Source: Alphaproteobacteria bacterium (GTDB lineage Bacteria > Pseudomonadota > Alphaproteobacteria > CALKHQ01). From it: 64,000 nt of DNA. The first letter of the stretch is position 1; each line of letters starts with the position of its first letter. This document shows positions 18,147 to 26,861 of the stretch, piece by piece. Under the pieces are notes generated by a model, which worked only from the letters and a program-made list of their open reading frames with translations, searched no databases and was not told where the DNA came from. Where the stretch lies: NCBI GenBank assembly GCA_041396705.1, contig JAWKYB010000005.1, positions 297,571-361,570 of the forward strand. The letters are read 5' to 3'. Position numbers and translations under genes: made by a program.

Positions 18147-18443
18147 ATGACCCGCAATGCTGCCACGACGATCCGTCTCGCATTCGCCTTGCTGTTGGGA
18201 TCGGCCGTTGCACAGCCTGCGCTGGCGCAGGCCACGAACATGGCCACCTACACCTGCGCGATGTTCATGGCTGCCGATGGGGAGGACCAGGTGGCCGTCG
18301 CCTACTGGATCGACGGCTACCTGAGCCGTGAGACCTCCGACCTCGTGGTCGACACCGCGACCCTGCTGGATAACATTTTTCAGCTGCGAGAGGTCTGTCC
18401 CGGGAACCCGGACGTCCGCATTCTGCAGTTCTTTGGTTTCTAG
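18147..18443 (+). CDS. HdeA/HdeB-like small periplasmic protein
   Basis: A 98-aa secreted protein. Signal peptide residues 1-27 end at a QPALAQA site; the mature part has two cysteines (YTCAMF and REVCPGNP) around a YWIDGY segment. This matches the small disulfide-bonded HdeA/HdeB fold, known as acid-activated periplasmic chaperones in enterobacteria; in alphaproteobacteria the role is mostly untested. GGAG lies nine bases before the ATG at 18147, favoured over the ATG at 18135. It sits between the methyltransferase operon and the STAND NTPase gene. Confidence 0.7.
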   Translation: MTRNAATTIRLAFALLLGSAVAQPALAQATNMATYTCAMFMAADGEDQVAVAYWIDGYLSRETSDLVVDTATLLDNIFQLREVCPGNPDVRILQFFGF

Positions 18444-18457
18444 CGGCGGCGATTTGA

Positions 18458-18487
18458 CGGTCCGACCCGTATCGACGGGTCGGACCG
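18458..18487. terminator. 12-bp perfect hairpin after the HdeA-like gene
   Basis: Arms CGGTCCGACCCG and CGGGTCGGACCG are exact reverse complements separated by six bases, 14 bases after the HdeA-like stop. There is no T-run, so it may act as an RNA-stabilising or rho-assisted end, or be a protein-binding palindrome before the STAND gene. Confidence 0.5.
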
Positions 18488-18563
18488 ACACCTTGGAGCA
18501 GCCGTCCGCCTGCCGCTAAGCTCGATCAACGGATCGGCTCACAGCTTAGCGGACAACACAACA

Positions 18564-21500
18564 TTGGATCGGATTCGGGTATTCGTTGCCACCACGGCGG
18601 GACCAAGCGAGGTACTCGGCCTGACCGAGGAGGACCCCGCGGTCCACTCGGCCGTCTGCCTGGGAGGTTCGGAGCAGGATCTGCCGATCAGCCCATCCTA
18701 CCATCGCTTCGTCCGTGAGCCGACCGGCATCATCGAGCGCCATTTCGGACATCCCGCGTGGCGCATGGACGTCTCCGACCGGATCGAGGTCGGCGATAGC
18801 TGGAAACTGGGCATCGTCGCGGCGCACTGTTTGTATGCAGCCGGTCGTCTGGCGACGCGAACCGAACCAGACGCCGAGCACGCCATCTGGCTGACCGGCT
18901 CGGTCACCCGAGATCTTTCGGTAGGACCTGTCGGCCAGATCCCCGAAAAGCTGAGCCGTTCGACCGCTCTGATCGAGGACCTGCGCGACCGTGGTGTTGC
19001 GGTCAGCCTGTTCATGCCGGCCGACGACGCTGCGCAAATCGACCCTGACGCCCTGCGCGCAGCGGGTGCCGAGGACCTGCCGTTGCATGCCGTCCGAATC
19101 GTCGACGATATGACGACGGTGCTCGGGCTCGTGCCGCTGGCCACGGCCGATCGCAAGGGCGCGCGTGGCAAGGCCGGGCGAAAGCGCCTTGCGCTACCGC
19201 AAGGCATCGACTTCAGCCCGTTCATGAAGGAAAAGCTGCGCGGTTTCGTCGGCCGACAGTGGCTGCTCGACATGGTGCAGGCATGGCTGGAGAGCGATGA
19301 CAGTGCCTTGCTGATCACCGGCGACCCGGGTGCGGGCAAATCCGCCTTCGCCGTCCGGCTGGTCGACGCCGCCAACGACGGCACGCCGGGCCCGGACAGC
19401 CGCGTTGCCGCCTATTTCTGCTGCCAGGCCGATTCGCCGGCCAGTCTCGACGCCGCGCATTTCGTGCGCACGCTCGCCGACATGCTCGGTAGCTGGCGCG
19501 ACGAGATCGACGAAGCGCTGCACCAACCCAGGCCCAGGGCGTTCCTCGATCCCGCCGCCATCACCGCCGATCCGCTCAGCGCCCTGGATTTTGGGAGCCT
19601 TGCTCCGCTGAGCCATGTTCCGCCGCCCGCCGAGCCGCACGCCATCGTGGTCGATGGACTCGATGAAGCGCTGGCGGTGACCGAGGGCCAAATCTCGATC
19701 GCAGACATGCTGGCGAGACGCCTGGAACGATTCCCGCCCTGGCTGAAGCTGATCGTTACCGGGCGCCCGCTGCCCCGCATCCTGAGCGCTTACGCCCAGG
19801 CCAGGCGGATAGACATCGGCCGCGAGGACGATCGCAACGTCGCCGACATTCGCCGCTATGTCCGAGAGCGGGTCAGTCGCTTGGACGCTGACGAGCGAAT
19901 TGCGGCACGACAGATCGAGGAACGCGTCGTGGCTCGCTGCGATGGCAACATGCTGTGCGCACGCCAGCTCATCGACATGGCGCGGTCGGGAGACGAATTG
20001 GGGGATGCCGGCAATCTGCCGCTGGGCCTCGCGGGTGCATACCAGCAGTCGTTCGCACGAATGTGGCCCACTGAGCAGGCCTACTGGCCGGTGCGAAATG
20101 TGCTGACCACACTGATCGCGGCGCGCGAGCCTCTATCGTTCGCGCAACTGGCCGCGGTCGCCGCCGCCAATGGCGACGTGCTCGCAGCCAACACGATCGA
20201 TGCCCTGACCGGCTATGTCCGCCAAGTCGGCAACAAGCTCGTCGTCTATCACCAGTCTCTTGTCGATTGGCTGACGGCCGAGGACCGGCGCAGCAACGCG
20301 TATTGGATCGACACCCGTGTCGGCCTGTCGCGCCTTGTCGCCTATTGCCGGCAATGGCGCAGCGTGCACGACGTCTATCCGCTGATCCACTTCACCAGCC
20401 ACCTCCGCGAAGCGGGCGCGGTCGAAGAGCTTGCGTCCTTGATGTCTTCGGACGAGTTCGCGGCCGCCAAGGCAGGGCGCGGCGCCAGCACGGCCGCGCT
20501 GCGCGACGACTATCGCAACCTATGCGCCGTGCTGCTTTCAGTCGGTCGCGACGAAGAAGTCGTGACGCTTGCAGGGTCTGGCGACGCCGCACGCCGCGAC
20601 GGGGTCTTGTCCGGGCTGCTCGCCGCGAACCTGCGCAAGGACCGAGCCGAACGGATTGCATCCGATATCGCCAGAGCCGCCGGCGCAAGGCACCGGGCGG
20701 TTACCGCCGCTGACCTTAACGGTTGGCGCGTTGCCGTGACCTTGGCCTGCGCCCACGGCCTGGACAAGATCATCTTGCGCGCCGCGGCACACGACTCCGG
20801 ACCGGTCAGGGCTACCTTGGTCGCACCGCTGTACCGGTTGTGGCAGCACCAACATGACGCCGGATGGACGATACTCGACGCGCTCATAAGACAGATGAGC
20901 GACCGTTTCGGACTGCCACGGACCAACATCTTCGAAGTCGTCGGCGGCGTCTCATTCGCCATACTTGGCTGGCATTTCGATGACGACGAGGCGATGCAGC
21001 AGCTCCAGGAGCTGTGGCGAAGATTTGCGGGCACGGTCGCGCGGTCGCCGATCGCGCGCCTCGGTGGTCGGCGACGGGTTATCGGCGTGCTCACCTCGAT
21101 CCTCCGGCTCGTGATGGCGCGACAGCCCGCCTACCAGCCCCTCAATCTGGCCGAACTCTCCGTCACCTTTGCGCGGCCACCGGCGACCCGCAGGGCGACA
21201 CTTGCGGTCATTGACTGCCTGTCCGAGCCCAAGCGCGGTCCTGAATCCGTCATCGCGGCGCTTTCGGATCGAGGCGCACCATTCGACATCCATTTGATGT
21301 TGGCCGCCGAGCGCGCCCTCGTCCTGCTTGGCGACCGCGATCCGGTCGCAGGGCTGGCCACGCTCAGGCACCTGCACGAGCGGGGGTGTCCTTGGTTCCG
21401 GCAATCGGTACTCTATGCCGGCTTCCACGTCCTGAAGGACCTCCCGGTCGCTCGTGTCGACCTGGCTGACGACTATCTTGCGATGGCTGCCGAGATCATC

Positions 21501-22091
21501 TCGGAGCACGCAGCCACTTTCGCGACCGAGACCGGCACCTATGTCATGGTACCGCACATGACCTGGCCAGAGATCGTACTGCATCGACATCGGCGAAGCG
21601 ACGGTGCGCAATTTCTCCCGAAAAGGCTCGCCGAGGCGCTGGAACGCGACGACGTCGATTATGCTGCGCGGGTGATCCGCGCCTGCGGCATACTCAGCTT
21701 CGCGTACCGGTATCACGCATTGGCACTGGACGCACTGCGCAAGCAAATCGAGGACAGCGACCTGCGCCTGCACGACACGTTGTGCGAAACGCTGGCGAAC
21801 ATCCGATTCAATGACGAAGCGCGCGTCGATGCATTTCTGCACCGGTACGCGCCCAGTTGGCTTGCCGATCGGGTGAAGGCGACGGCTCCGACCTTGGCCG
21901 CGGCTGATTTCCCGACCTGGATCGATGCCTTCTTCATCCATCTGCTGCGCACGTCGCCGCATTTCCGCGACGAGGTCGTCTCGGCGCTACGAGCCGCAGC
22001 CGAGGCGCACAGCCTGACCGCGTTGTTGCGACATGTGGTGCCTTGGATGCTTCATCTCGTCGCCGAGGATCGATCTGGCCGAGCCCAATAA
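18564..22091 (+). CDS. STAND-family NTPase with a Lon (S16)-like N-terminal domain
   Basis: A 1175-aa soluble protein. Residues ~70-185 resemble the Lon peptidase domain: a helix after DSWKLGI, then LTGSVTRDLSVGPVGQIPEK with the family's TG and EK (Lys129), then LFMPADD and a final VDDMTTVLGL helix. The Lon nucleophile position is Lys81 rather than Ser (Ser79 is two residues earlier), so peptidase activity is doubtful. Residues ~210-420 are a P-loop NTPase: GFVGR, Walker A GDPGAGKS (253-260), Walker B VVDGLDE (362-368) and sensor TGRP (399-402), typical of NACHT/STAND switches. Residues ~550-1175 look helical-repeat-like, probably the sensing part. Start is TTG 18564, which would keep expression low. 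Likely a defence or cell-death switch; this role is inferred. Confidence 0.8.
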   Translation: MDRIRVFVATTAGPSEVLGLTEEDPAVHSAVCLGGSEQDLPISPSYHRFVREPTGIIERHFGHPAWRMDVSDRIEVGDSWKLGIVAAHCLYAAGRLATRTEPDAEHAIWLTGSVTRDLSVGPVGQIPEKLSRSTALIEDLRDRGVAVSLFMPADDAAQIDPDALRAAGAEDLPLHAVRIVDDMTTVLGLVPLATADRKGARGKAGRKRLALPQGIDFSPFMKEKLRGFVGRQWLLDMVQAWLESDDSALLITGDPGAGKSAFAVRLVDAANDGTPGPDSRVAAYFCCQADSPASLDAAHFVRTLADMLGSWRDEIDEALHQPRPRAFLDPAAITADPLSALDFGSLAPLSHVPPPAEPHAIVVDGLDEALAVTEGQISIADMLARRLERFPPWLKLIVTGRPLPRILSAYAQARRIDIGREDDRNVADIRRYVRERVSRLDADERIAARQIEERVVARCDGNMLCARQLIDMARSGDELGDAGNLPLGLAGAYQQSFARMWPTEQAYWPVRNVLTTLIAAREPLSFAQLAAVAAANGDVLAANTIDALTGYVRQVGNKLVVYHQSLVDWLTAEDRRSNAYWIDTRVGLSRLVAYCRQWRSVHDVYPLIHFTSHLREAGAVEELASLMSSDEFAAAKAGRGASTAALRDDYRNLCAVLLSVGRDEEVVTLAGSGDAARRDGVLSGLLAANLRKDRAERIASDIARAAGARHRAVTAADLNGWRVAVTLACAHGLDKIILRAAAHDSGPVRATLVAPLYRLWQHQHDAGWTILDALIRQMSDRFGLPRTNIFEVVGGVSFAILGWHFDDDEAMQQLQELWRRFAGTVARSPIARLGGRRRVIGVLTSILRLVMARQPAYQPLNLAELSVTFARPPATRRATLAVIDCLSEPKRGPESVIAALSDRGAPFDIHLMLAAERALVLLGDRDPVAGLATLRHLHERGCPWFRQSVLYAGFHVLKDLPVARVDLADDYLAMAAEIISEHAATFATETGTYVMVPHMTWPEIVLHRHRRSDGAQFLPKRLAEALERDDVDYAARVIRACGILSFAYRYHALALDALRKQIEDSDLRLHDTLCETLANIRFNDEARVDAFLHRYAPSWLADRVKATAPTLAAADFPTWIDAFFIHLLRTSPHFRDEVVSALRAAAEAHSLTALLRHVVPWMLHLVAEDRSGRAQ

Positions 22092-22161
22092 GCCGCCATT
22101 TCGAGGGCCCGCATGCCAATCAAGCAAGCCGGCGAAAAAACCGACCTAGGCCGCCCATAGC

Positions 22162-22189
22162 AGCATTGCCGGCATCTGCCGGCAATGCT
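22162..22189. promoter_or_regulatory. 13-bp perfect palindromic hairpin upstream of the secreted peptidase
   Basis: AGCATTGCCGGCA and TGCCGGCAATGCT are exact reverse complements with a two-base centre, 71 bases after the STAND stop and 30 bases before the peptidase start. No T-run follows. Either a 3' end for the STAND transcript or an operator/leader structure for the peptidase gene. Confidence 0.45.
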
Positions 22190-22218
22190 CGAACGGATGC
22201 TGCATGGAGACGCTTCAC

Positions 22219-22911
22219 ATGGAAGGGCATACATCGGAATGCGCAATAGCAGAACCGGCCCAGGAACGGCGCGTCACTGCAAGGCTTGTGCTCGCGGCGG
22301 GCGCGCTGTGGGTTGCTCTGGCCCAAGCGAACCCGGCCCACGCTGCCGACGATCTCGTCCAGATCACATTCCATGGTTGCTCGGCGGCGGAGCAGATCGC
22401 TGTCCAGACGGCTGTCACGGATGCCGATCACGCACTCGCTCTGGCCCGCGCGGACCTGCTTGCCCGGCTGCCTGCGCCGACTGTGGAAAGGGCCGCGCAG
22501 ATGTACTTCGGACGCTCGACGCCCCTGGCGACAATCGCCGACGGCTTCGGCCACATCGCCGCTCGGCTGGACGGAAAAGCCAGCCCGATCGCTGTCCACT
22601 GCCATTCTTCGGAACCGAGGATGTTCGGCTGGGTCCCGCTCGAGGATTGCGGTACGGCGAAGGCCGCGGAACTTCATCTCGGCAAGTCGTTCTTCGATGC
22701 GGCGGCCTATGTCGGCATCGATTCGCGCATGGGTACGATCATCCATGAGGTTGCTCACTTGGCACCGGGTCTTGGGGCCAACTGCGAGGCCGGTCTCACA
22801 GAGCGCTACCGCGAGGACGAAGTTCTGATGCTCGGCCGACTTCACCCCGGCTACGCGTTGGAGAATGCGCAGAACTACGAGTACTACGTAGAGGCCCTGT
22901 ACGGGCATTGA
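22219..22911 (+). CDS. Secreted M35-like zinc metallopeptidase
   Basis: A 230-aa protein. A signal peptide with a long basic n-region ends near ANPAHA (about residue 42). The catalytic motif IIHEVAHLA gives zinc ligands His176 and His180 with Glu177, followed by an acidic RYREDE stretch and an ENAQNYEYYVEALY tail. The HExxH followed by an N-x-NYEYY-type end is characteristic of aspzincin/lysine-specific metallo-endopeptidase-like (M35) proteins. The third ligand is probably one of the downstream acidic residues. Start 22219 has GGAG nine bases upstream; the ATG at 22204 lacks a site. Flanked on both sides by perfect hairpins. Confidence 0.72.
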   Translation: MEGHTSECAIAEPAQERRVTARLVLAAGALWVALAQANPAHAADDLVQITFHGCSAAEQIAVQTAVTDADHALALARADLLARLPAPTVERAAQMYFGRSTPLATIADGFGHIAARLDGKASPIAVHCHSSEPRMFGWVPLEDCGTAKAAELHLGKSFFDAAAYVGIDSRMGTIIHEVAHLAPGLGANCEAGLTERYREDEVLMLGRLHPGYALENAQNYEYYVEALYGH

Positions 22912-22923
22912 AACCGGGCGCAT

Positions 22924-22953
22924 CCCGGCGCGTCTTCTCGAAGACGCGCCGGG
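22924..22953. terminator. 14-bp perfect hairpin after the M35-like gene
   Basis: CCCGGCGCGTCTTC and GAAGACGCGCCGGG are exact reverse complements with a two-base centre, starting 12 bases after the stop. It is very GC-rich and stable. No T-run follows, so strict intrinsic termination is unproven. Confidence 0.55.
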
Positions 22954-23168
22954 CACCGGGACTGAGTCGCACAACGCCACACGCGGCGGTCGCATGGCGG
23001 CAATCCGGATCCGCCTGCTCAGGGTCACGAGAGAGTTGTCACGATTGCGAAAAGGCCAAAAGAGCAAGGTCTACCGAAGCGCAAGCCTATACTGCGATCG
23101 ACGTTCCGTAGCGACTTGCCAAAGGTTGCAGCCGAGCCGCTTTCGACATGCAGAGGGGGACGGGACTG

Positions 23169-23924
23169 ATGAGCGCAAGCGATATCGCAACGCTGTTCGG
23201 CGTCGACGCGCAGCAATATCTGACTGAGGCGGAGAATCCGCTGCTGGTCGAGGTCGGCGCAGCTTGGTGTGCGCCATGCCGGATGCTTCGGCCGATTCTG
23301 GCCAAACTTGCGGCGGAGTTCCGCGATCACATGACCGTCGTCGAGATCGACGCCGACCGGTCGCGCGAGCTGGTCCGCGAATGGGACGTCGAAGGCCTGC
23401 CCACACTGCTGCTGCTCAGACAAGGTAGGCTTTCCGACCGGATGACGGGTCTGCCGCGATACGCCGACCTGCGCACCCGTGTCTGTGCGCTTCTTGACGG
23501 ACTGGCAACAGACCATGGGTCGAATGGCGAGTCTGCCTTCGCGGCTGCGGTGGCGCGAGCCGAAGCAGCCAGAGAGGCACCGACCTCGCCCTCGGACGAT
23601 CCCGCGCAGGTCGAGCTGTCGCGGGCGCTAACCGCCTACAACGAAGTCACTGACGGCCTTCGTGCACAGCTGAACGGCAACGCCATCTCCAAGCAGGAAT
23701 TCGACCGGCGGCAAGCGGCGGAACGCGACAGGTTGCTCGGCCCGGTACAACCGGCTCTCGATGCCGCCCTCGCTGCGGGGCGCGCAGCCGAGGCAACATT
23801 CATCGCTGCGGTCGAAGGTGCGACAGGTGAATTTCTGAGCGCCCAGCGCGACCTGCCGTCGTCGGCGCCAGAGCGGCAGGCGCGTTTCTGCGCGCCGGGC
23901 GATCCCTATTGCAGCCTCGACTAG
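23169..23924 (+). CDS. Thioredoxin-fold protein with C-terminal helical extension
   Basis: A 251-aa cytosolic protein. Residues 1-105 are a thioredoxin domain with the redox motif WCAPC (33-37) and the cis-proline segment EGLPTLLLL near residue 78. Residues ~115-240 are alanine/glutamate-rich and probably helical, ending in an FCAPGDPYCSLD tail with two more cysteines. Thioredoxin fusions of this length usually act on a dedicated partner. Start 23169 rather than 23148 because the thioredoxin fold then begins normally. No signal peptide is visible. Confidence 0.75.
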   Translation: MSASDIATLFGVDAQQYLTEAENPLLVEVGAAWCAPCRMLRPILAKLAAEFRDHMTVVEIDADRSRELVREWDVEGLPTLLLLRQGRLSDRMTGLPRYADLRTRVCALLDGLATDHGSNGESAFAAAVARAEAAREAPTSPSDDPAQVELSRALTAYNEVTDGLRAQLNGNAISKQEFDRRQAAERDRLLGPVQPALDAALAAGRAAEATFIAAVEGATGEFLSAQRDLPSSAPERQARFCAPGDPYCSLD

Positions 23925-24512
23925 GTCCGATCGACGTTCGTTTGTCACACGGCTTGCATAAGGTGAATCGCAGGGCTCCTGTTTGGCTGACTTGGAATGC
24001 AGTCGATGGTGATAAGGCATGCGCTCTCTGAGGGGCAGTGCCATCGCGTTGCGGACATCACGCCCGGAAAGGTTGGTGACGCAGGTCGCAACTGCGGCGG
24101 CAACCGGCTGCTCGTCGACGCAGTTCTCTTGCTGGGCCAATTGCCGATTCCTCTTGTCTCGCAGCAGCGCCCCGCAACGGACCTGCAGTTCGAACTTTCT
24201 CGCATCTAGAACGGCACTGCGAAGATGCAGGGCAAGGCGACGACCGGCGCAGGCAGCCAGCAGCTTGGCCTCGCGGCTGGCTGAACCCTTTATGACGGCG
24301 ACCTTCTGGTCAGCGGCCAGATGTCCACCGCCTATGGGTCAACGCGCCCTGAATTCTTAGTCGCAAGAGTCGCCGACGGCTGGATGCATTCACAGTTCAC
24401 CGTCGCCGACGGCAAAGGCTGCAAGACGTGCTGGCAGTTTATCGGTTGAACGGACACGGGCGCTCCGGTCATCGTCTCGATGCGCCCCACACGCCATCGA
24501 TTTGGAGCCCTG
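23925..24512. other. Gene-poor stretch with a decayed coding fragment
   Basis: 588 bases without a complete gene. Between about 24285 and 24449 (+) one frame reads coherently (TLYDGDLLVSGQMS ... KGCKTCWQFIG) to a stop, but a stop lies directly upstream and no start is in place. It looks like the remnant of a small beta-rich protein. Elsewhere frames are short and on both strands. Confidence 0.4.
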
Positions 24513-24716
24513 ATGGCTCACGAGCGAACAGGTATCGCGGCGCCACAGGCCGCCACCAGGCCGGTCAAGGGCCCGCACATGCGCAAGTTTCGCCAGATGG
24601 CCCCCGGCGCCGGCCTGCGCAAGCGGATCGCGGCCCTGGCGACCTTGTCCCGGGATCGGAGGCCACAACCTCTTCGAAGGCGGCATGTGTCGCGTCCGGG
24701 TCCATCGCCGCGATGA
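24513..24716 (+). CDS. Possible small basic protein
   Basis: A 67-aa reading frame, MAHERTGIAAPQAAT..., very rich in arginine and proline. GGAG lies six bases before the ATG and its TGA overlaps the ATG of the terminase-like frame (ATGA), as in real coupled genes. There is no homology that I recognise; it may instead be the frameshifted 5' part of the terminase gene. Confidence 0.3.
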   Translation: MAHERTGIAAPQAATRPVKGPHMRKFRQMAPGAGLRKRIAALATLSRDRRPQPLRRRHVSRPGPSPR

Positions 24717-25138
24717 TCGAGACCGGCAATGGCGCCGAGGCGGCGCGCCGTGCCGGCTACAGCGAGCGGTCGGCACGCAGCATCACGCACGAGAACCTGA
24801 CCAAGCCGGACGTTCTTGCGGAAATCGAACGCAGGCGGACCGTGGTGGCCCGGGAGCATGAGGTGACGGTCGAGAAGCTGATTGCCGACTTGCGTGAGGC
24901 GCGCGAGCTGGCGATCAAGCTGGGCCGCCCCTCCGCTGCCGTGGGCGCGACAATGGCGATGGCGAAACTGTGCGGCCTGTCGGGCACTACGCCCGAGAGT
25001 GGCGCCGACGGTGCGGTGGCCACAGAAGTCGATCTGGACGTCAGCGACCAGTTCCTCGACCGCATGCAGTTCTACGTCGATCGCATGCGGCGGCTGACGC
25101 CGGAGCAGCGCGCCCGCATTCGCGCCATCGGTCGGTAG
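24713..25138 (+). CDS. Phage terminase small subunit-like protein, N-terminally truncated
   Basis: A 141-aa frame beginning MIETGNGAEAARRAGYS, the DNA-recognition helix-turn-helix segment of terminase small subunits, followed by SARSITHENLTKPDVLAEI. Normal members carry about 15-25 more residues before this, and here the upstream frame is atypical. No large terminase, portal or capsid gene is nearby. It is therefore a prophage relic in the island. Confidence 0.6.
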   Translation: MIETGNGAEAARRAGYSERSARSITHENLTKPDVLAEIERRRTVVAREHEVTVEKLIADLREARELAIKLGRPSAAVGATMAMAKLCGLSGTTPESGADGAVATEVDLDVSDQFLDRMQFYVDRMRRLTPEQRARIRAIGR

Positions 25139-25297
25139 CCATCACGCACAGTGCGTCACGGTGTCGGTCGCGACGCCGTCGACTCAACGCTGACACCTGT
25201 TCGATGCCCGTGGCCGGTCCGAATGCTGCCGATCGGCATTCCCTTCGTGGCCACCATCTCGCATGCCACAGCGCCAGTGCTGGCCCGGACCGTTGTC

Positions 25298-26692
25298 TTA
25301 CGCCGGCAGCAGCACCTGCTCCGGATCCATCAGCCAGGGCGGCACCCAGCCGAGGATGTCGCTGAGCGGCAGCACCTCCTCGGCCAGCGCGATGCCCAGG
25401 GTCTCGACGGCGAAGGCACGGCGCGCCTGCATCCGCTGCCAGACGTCCGGACAGTCGCGGGCCAGCGCGGCGCGCAGCGCCGCATCGGCCAGCACCACGC
25501 CGTCCTCGGCATTGGCGCCGAAATGGCCGTCGCGGGTGACCGGAATGATGTCCATCTGCAGCGCCATGCCGGACTTCAGCGTGATCCTGCCGCCGCGGAC
25601 GAACGGCGACGAGACCCACTCGTCGATATGGATCAGGTGGCCGGGGTTCAGCGCCGCCCGCTCGATCCCTCCGGTCAGCTCCGGCTCGACCGCGGCGACG
25701 ATATCGCCGCCGGCCGCGCCGATGCGCAGGCCCTCGTACCAGGTCACCACGGCGCCGTAGTACGGCATCAGCACCGCTTCCAGCCAGTCGCGGTCATGGG
25801 CGGGCAGATCGGCCGGCCCGGACGCCACATAGCCGGCACGCACGCTGTTGGCACCCCAGCCGCCCATGGTCATGAACACCGGGTCGCCGCGCTCCAGGCG
25901 CCGTCCGCTCGGGCTGGCAAGGCCCAAAGCCGTGCGCGGCCCAGAGATCACCACCGGATGGTAGTTCAGCGGCTGGCCGACCCAGCCCAGCTCGGCCGCC
26001 AGCGCGTGCTCGGACTTGCCCGGCTGCACCGACCGCACGGCACGCAGTACGCCCTGCGAAGCGCGGCATGCGGCGAACTCGAAGGCGGCGATCTGGTCGG
26101 GCTCGCAGCGGGTGCGCAGCCCGCCATCGGCGGCCATGAACAGCGCGGTCGCATTGATCGTGCGGTCAGCACCGCCGACGATGTCGCGCACCGCCTCGAC
26201 GATGAACGCCGGCAGCTCGCTGGCCCGCGCCGGATCGGGCGCTTCGCCGGCGGCGAACGTCTTCCAGCCGGCCAGGCCCACCGTCATGCCGGGCTTCAAC
26301 CCGGCCGCCGCCAGCACGTCGGCCAGCGATATGCCCAGGCTGCGGTCCTGGTCGATCAGGCTGAAGCTCTGGCACAGCTTCACATCGAGCGCGAGCGGGC
26401 TGATCGCGGCATAGGCCACGCCCTCGTTGCCGACCATCAGCACAGGGTCGCCGGTCGGCAGCAGGACCGCCAGCGCCTCCTCGAATCGCGGGTCGTAGCC
26501 GGTCAGCCAGGCGATGTTGCCGGCGTGCTCGCGGTCGCCATAGACCACCAGTGCTTCAAGGCCCGCGGCGGCCATCCGCGACCTTGTCGCCGCCACCCGC
26601 GCGGCATAGGTTTCGCGCCGGATCGGTGGCGCCGCCTCTGGCGGTGTCAGCGCGGGTGGTTGCGCAGGACCGAGCTTGAAGTCGCGCGCCAT
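25298..26692 (-). CDS. M24/creatinase-family Xaa-Pro peptidase-like protein
   Basis: A 464-aa protein with a creatinase-like N-terminal domain (GDREHAGNIAWLTGYDPRFEE) and a pita-bread C-terminal domain (LERGDPV, NPGHLIHIDE, LKSGMALQMDIIP). In active M24 enzymes the GD-x-V-x-D-x-G and later H-x-G-H-G segments provide metal ligands; here the first segment reads GDPVFMTMGGWG and lacks the usual aspartates. It may be a non-peptidase member (creatinase-type hydrolases act without metal). Start 26692 is supported by GGGGAGG. Same strand as, and 169 bases after, the shikimate-dehydrogenase-like gene. Confidence 0.75.
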   Translation of the reverse strand: MARDFKLGPAQPPALTPPEAAPPIRRETYAARVAATRSRMAAAGLEALVVYGDREHAGNIAWLTGYDPRFEEALAVLLPTGDPVLMVGNEGVAYAAISPLALDVKLCQSFSLIDQDRSLGISLADVLAAAGLKPGMTVGLAGWKTFAAGEAPDPARASELPAFIVEAVRDIVGGADRTINATALFMAADGGLRTRCEPDQIAAFEFAACRASQGVLRAVRSVQPGKSEHALAAELGWVGQPLNYHPVVISGPRTALGLASPSGRRLERGDPVFMTMGGWGANSVRAGYVASGPADLPAHDRDWLEAVLMPYYGAVVTWYEGLRIGAAGGDIVAAVEPELTGGIERAALNPGHLIHIDEWVSSPFVRGGRITLKSGMALQMDIIPVTRDGHFGANAEDGVVLADAALRAALARDCPDVWQRMQARRAFAVETLGIALAEEVLPLSDILGWVPPWLMDPEQVLLPA

Positions 26693-26861
26693 GATTTCCT
26701 CCCCGTGCATTTAGGTCGTTGGCGGACATGATAGCAGCGCAGCCAGCAGCTCGGAAACGGGCAGGCTGGTCGAGGCTGGTCGATCCGGATCGCGCTGCCG
26801 GTCGCCGCGACAGGCCGACGACCGGCGCGATTGCCCCGGGTGCCTACGGCGCAGGCCGGCA

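Noticed and set aside
18564..19150. Calling the N-terminus of the STAND protein an active Lon protease
   Set aside because: The nucleophile position is not serine in my alignment; only the fold resemblance is supported.
22162..22189. Calling this hairpin a standard rho-independent terminator
   Set aside because: It lies 71 bases after the STAND stop and lacks a T-run, so I list it only as a regulatory structure.
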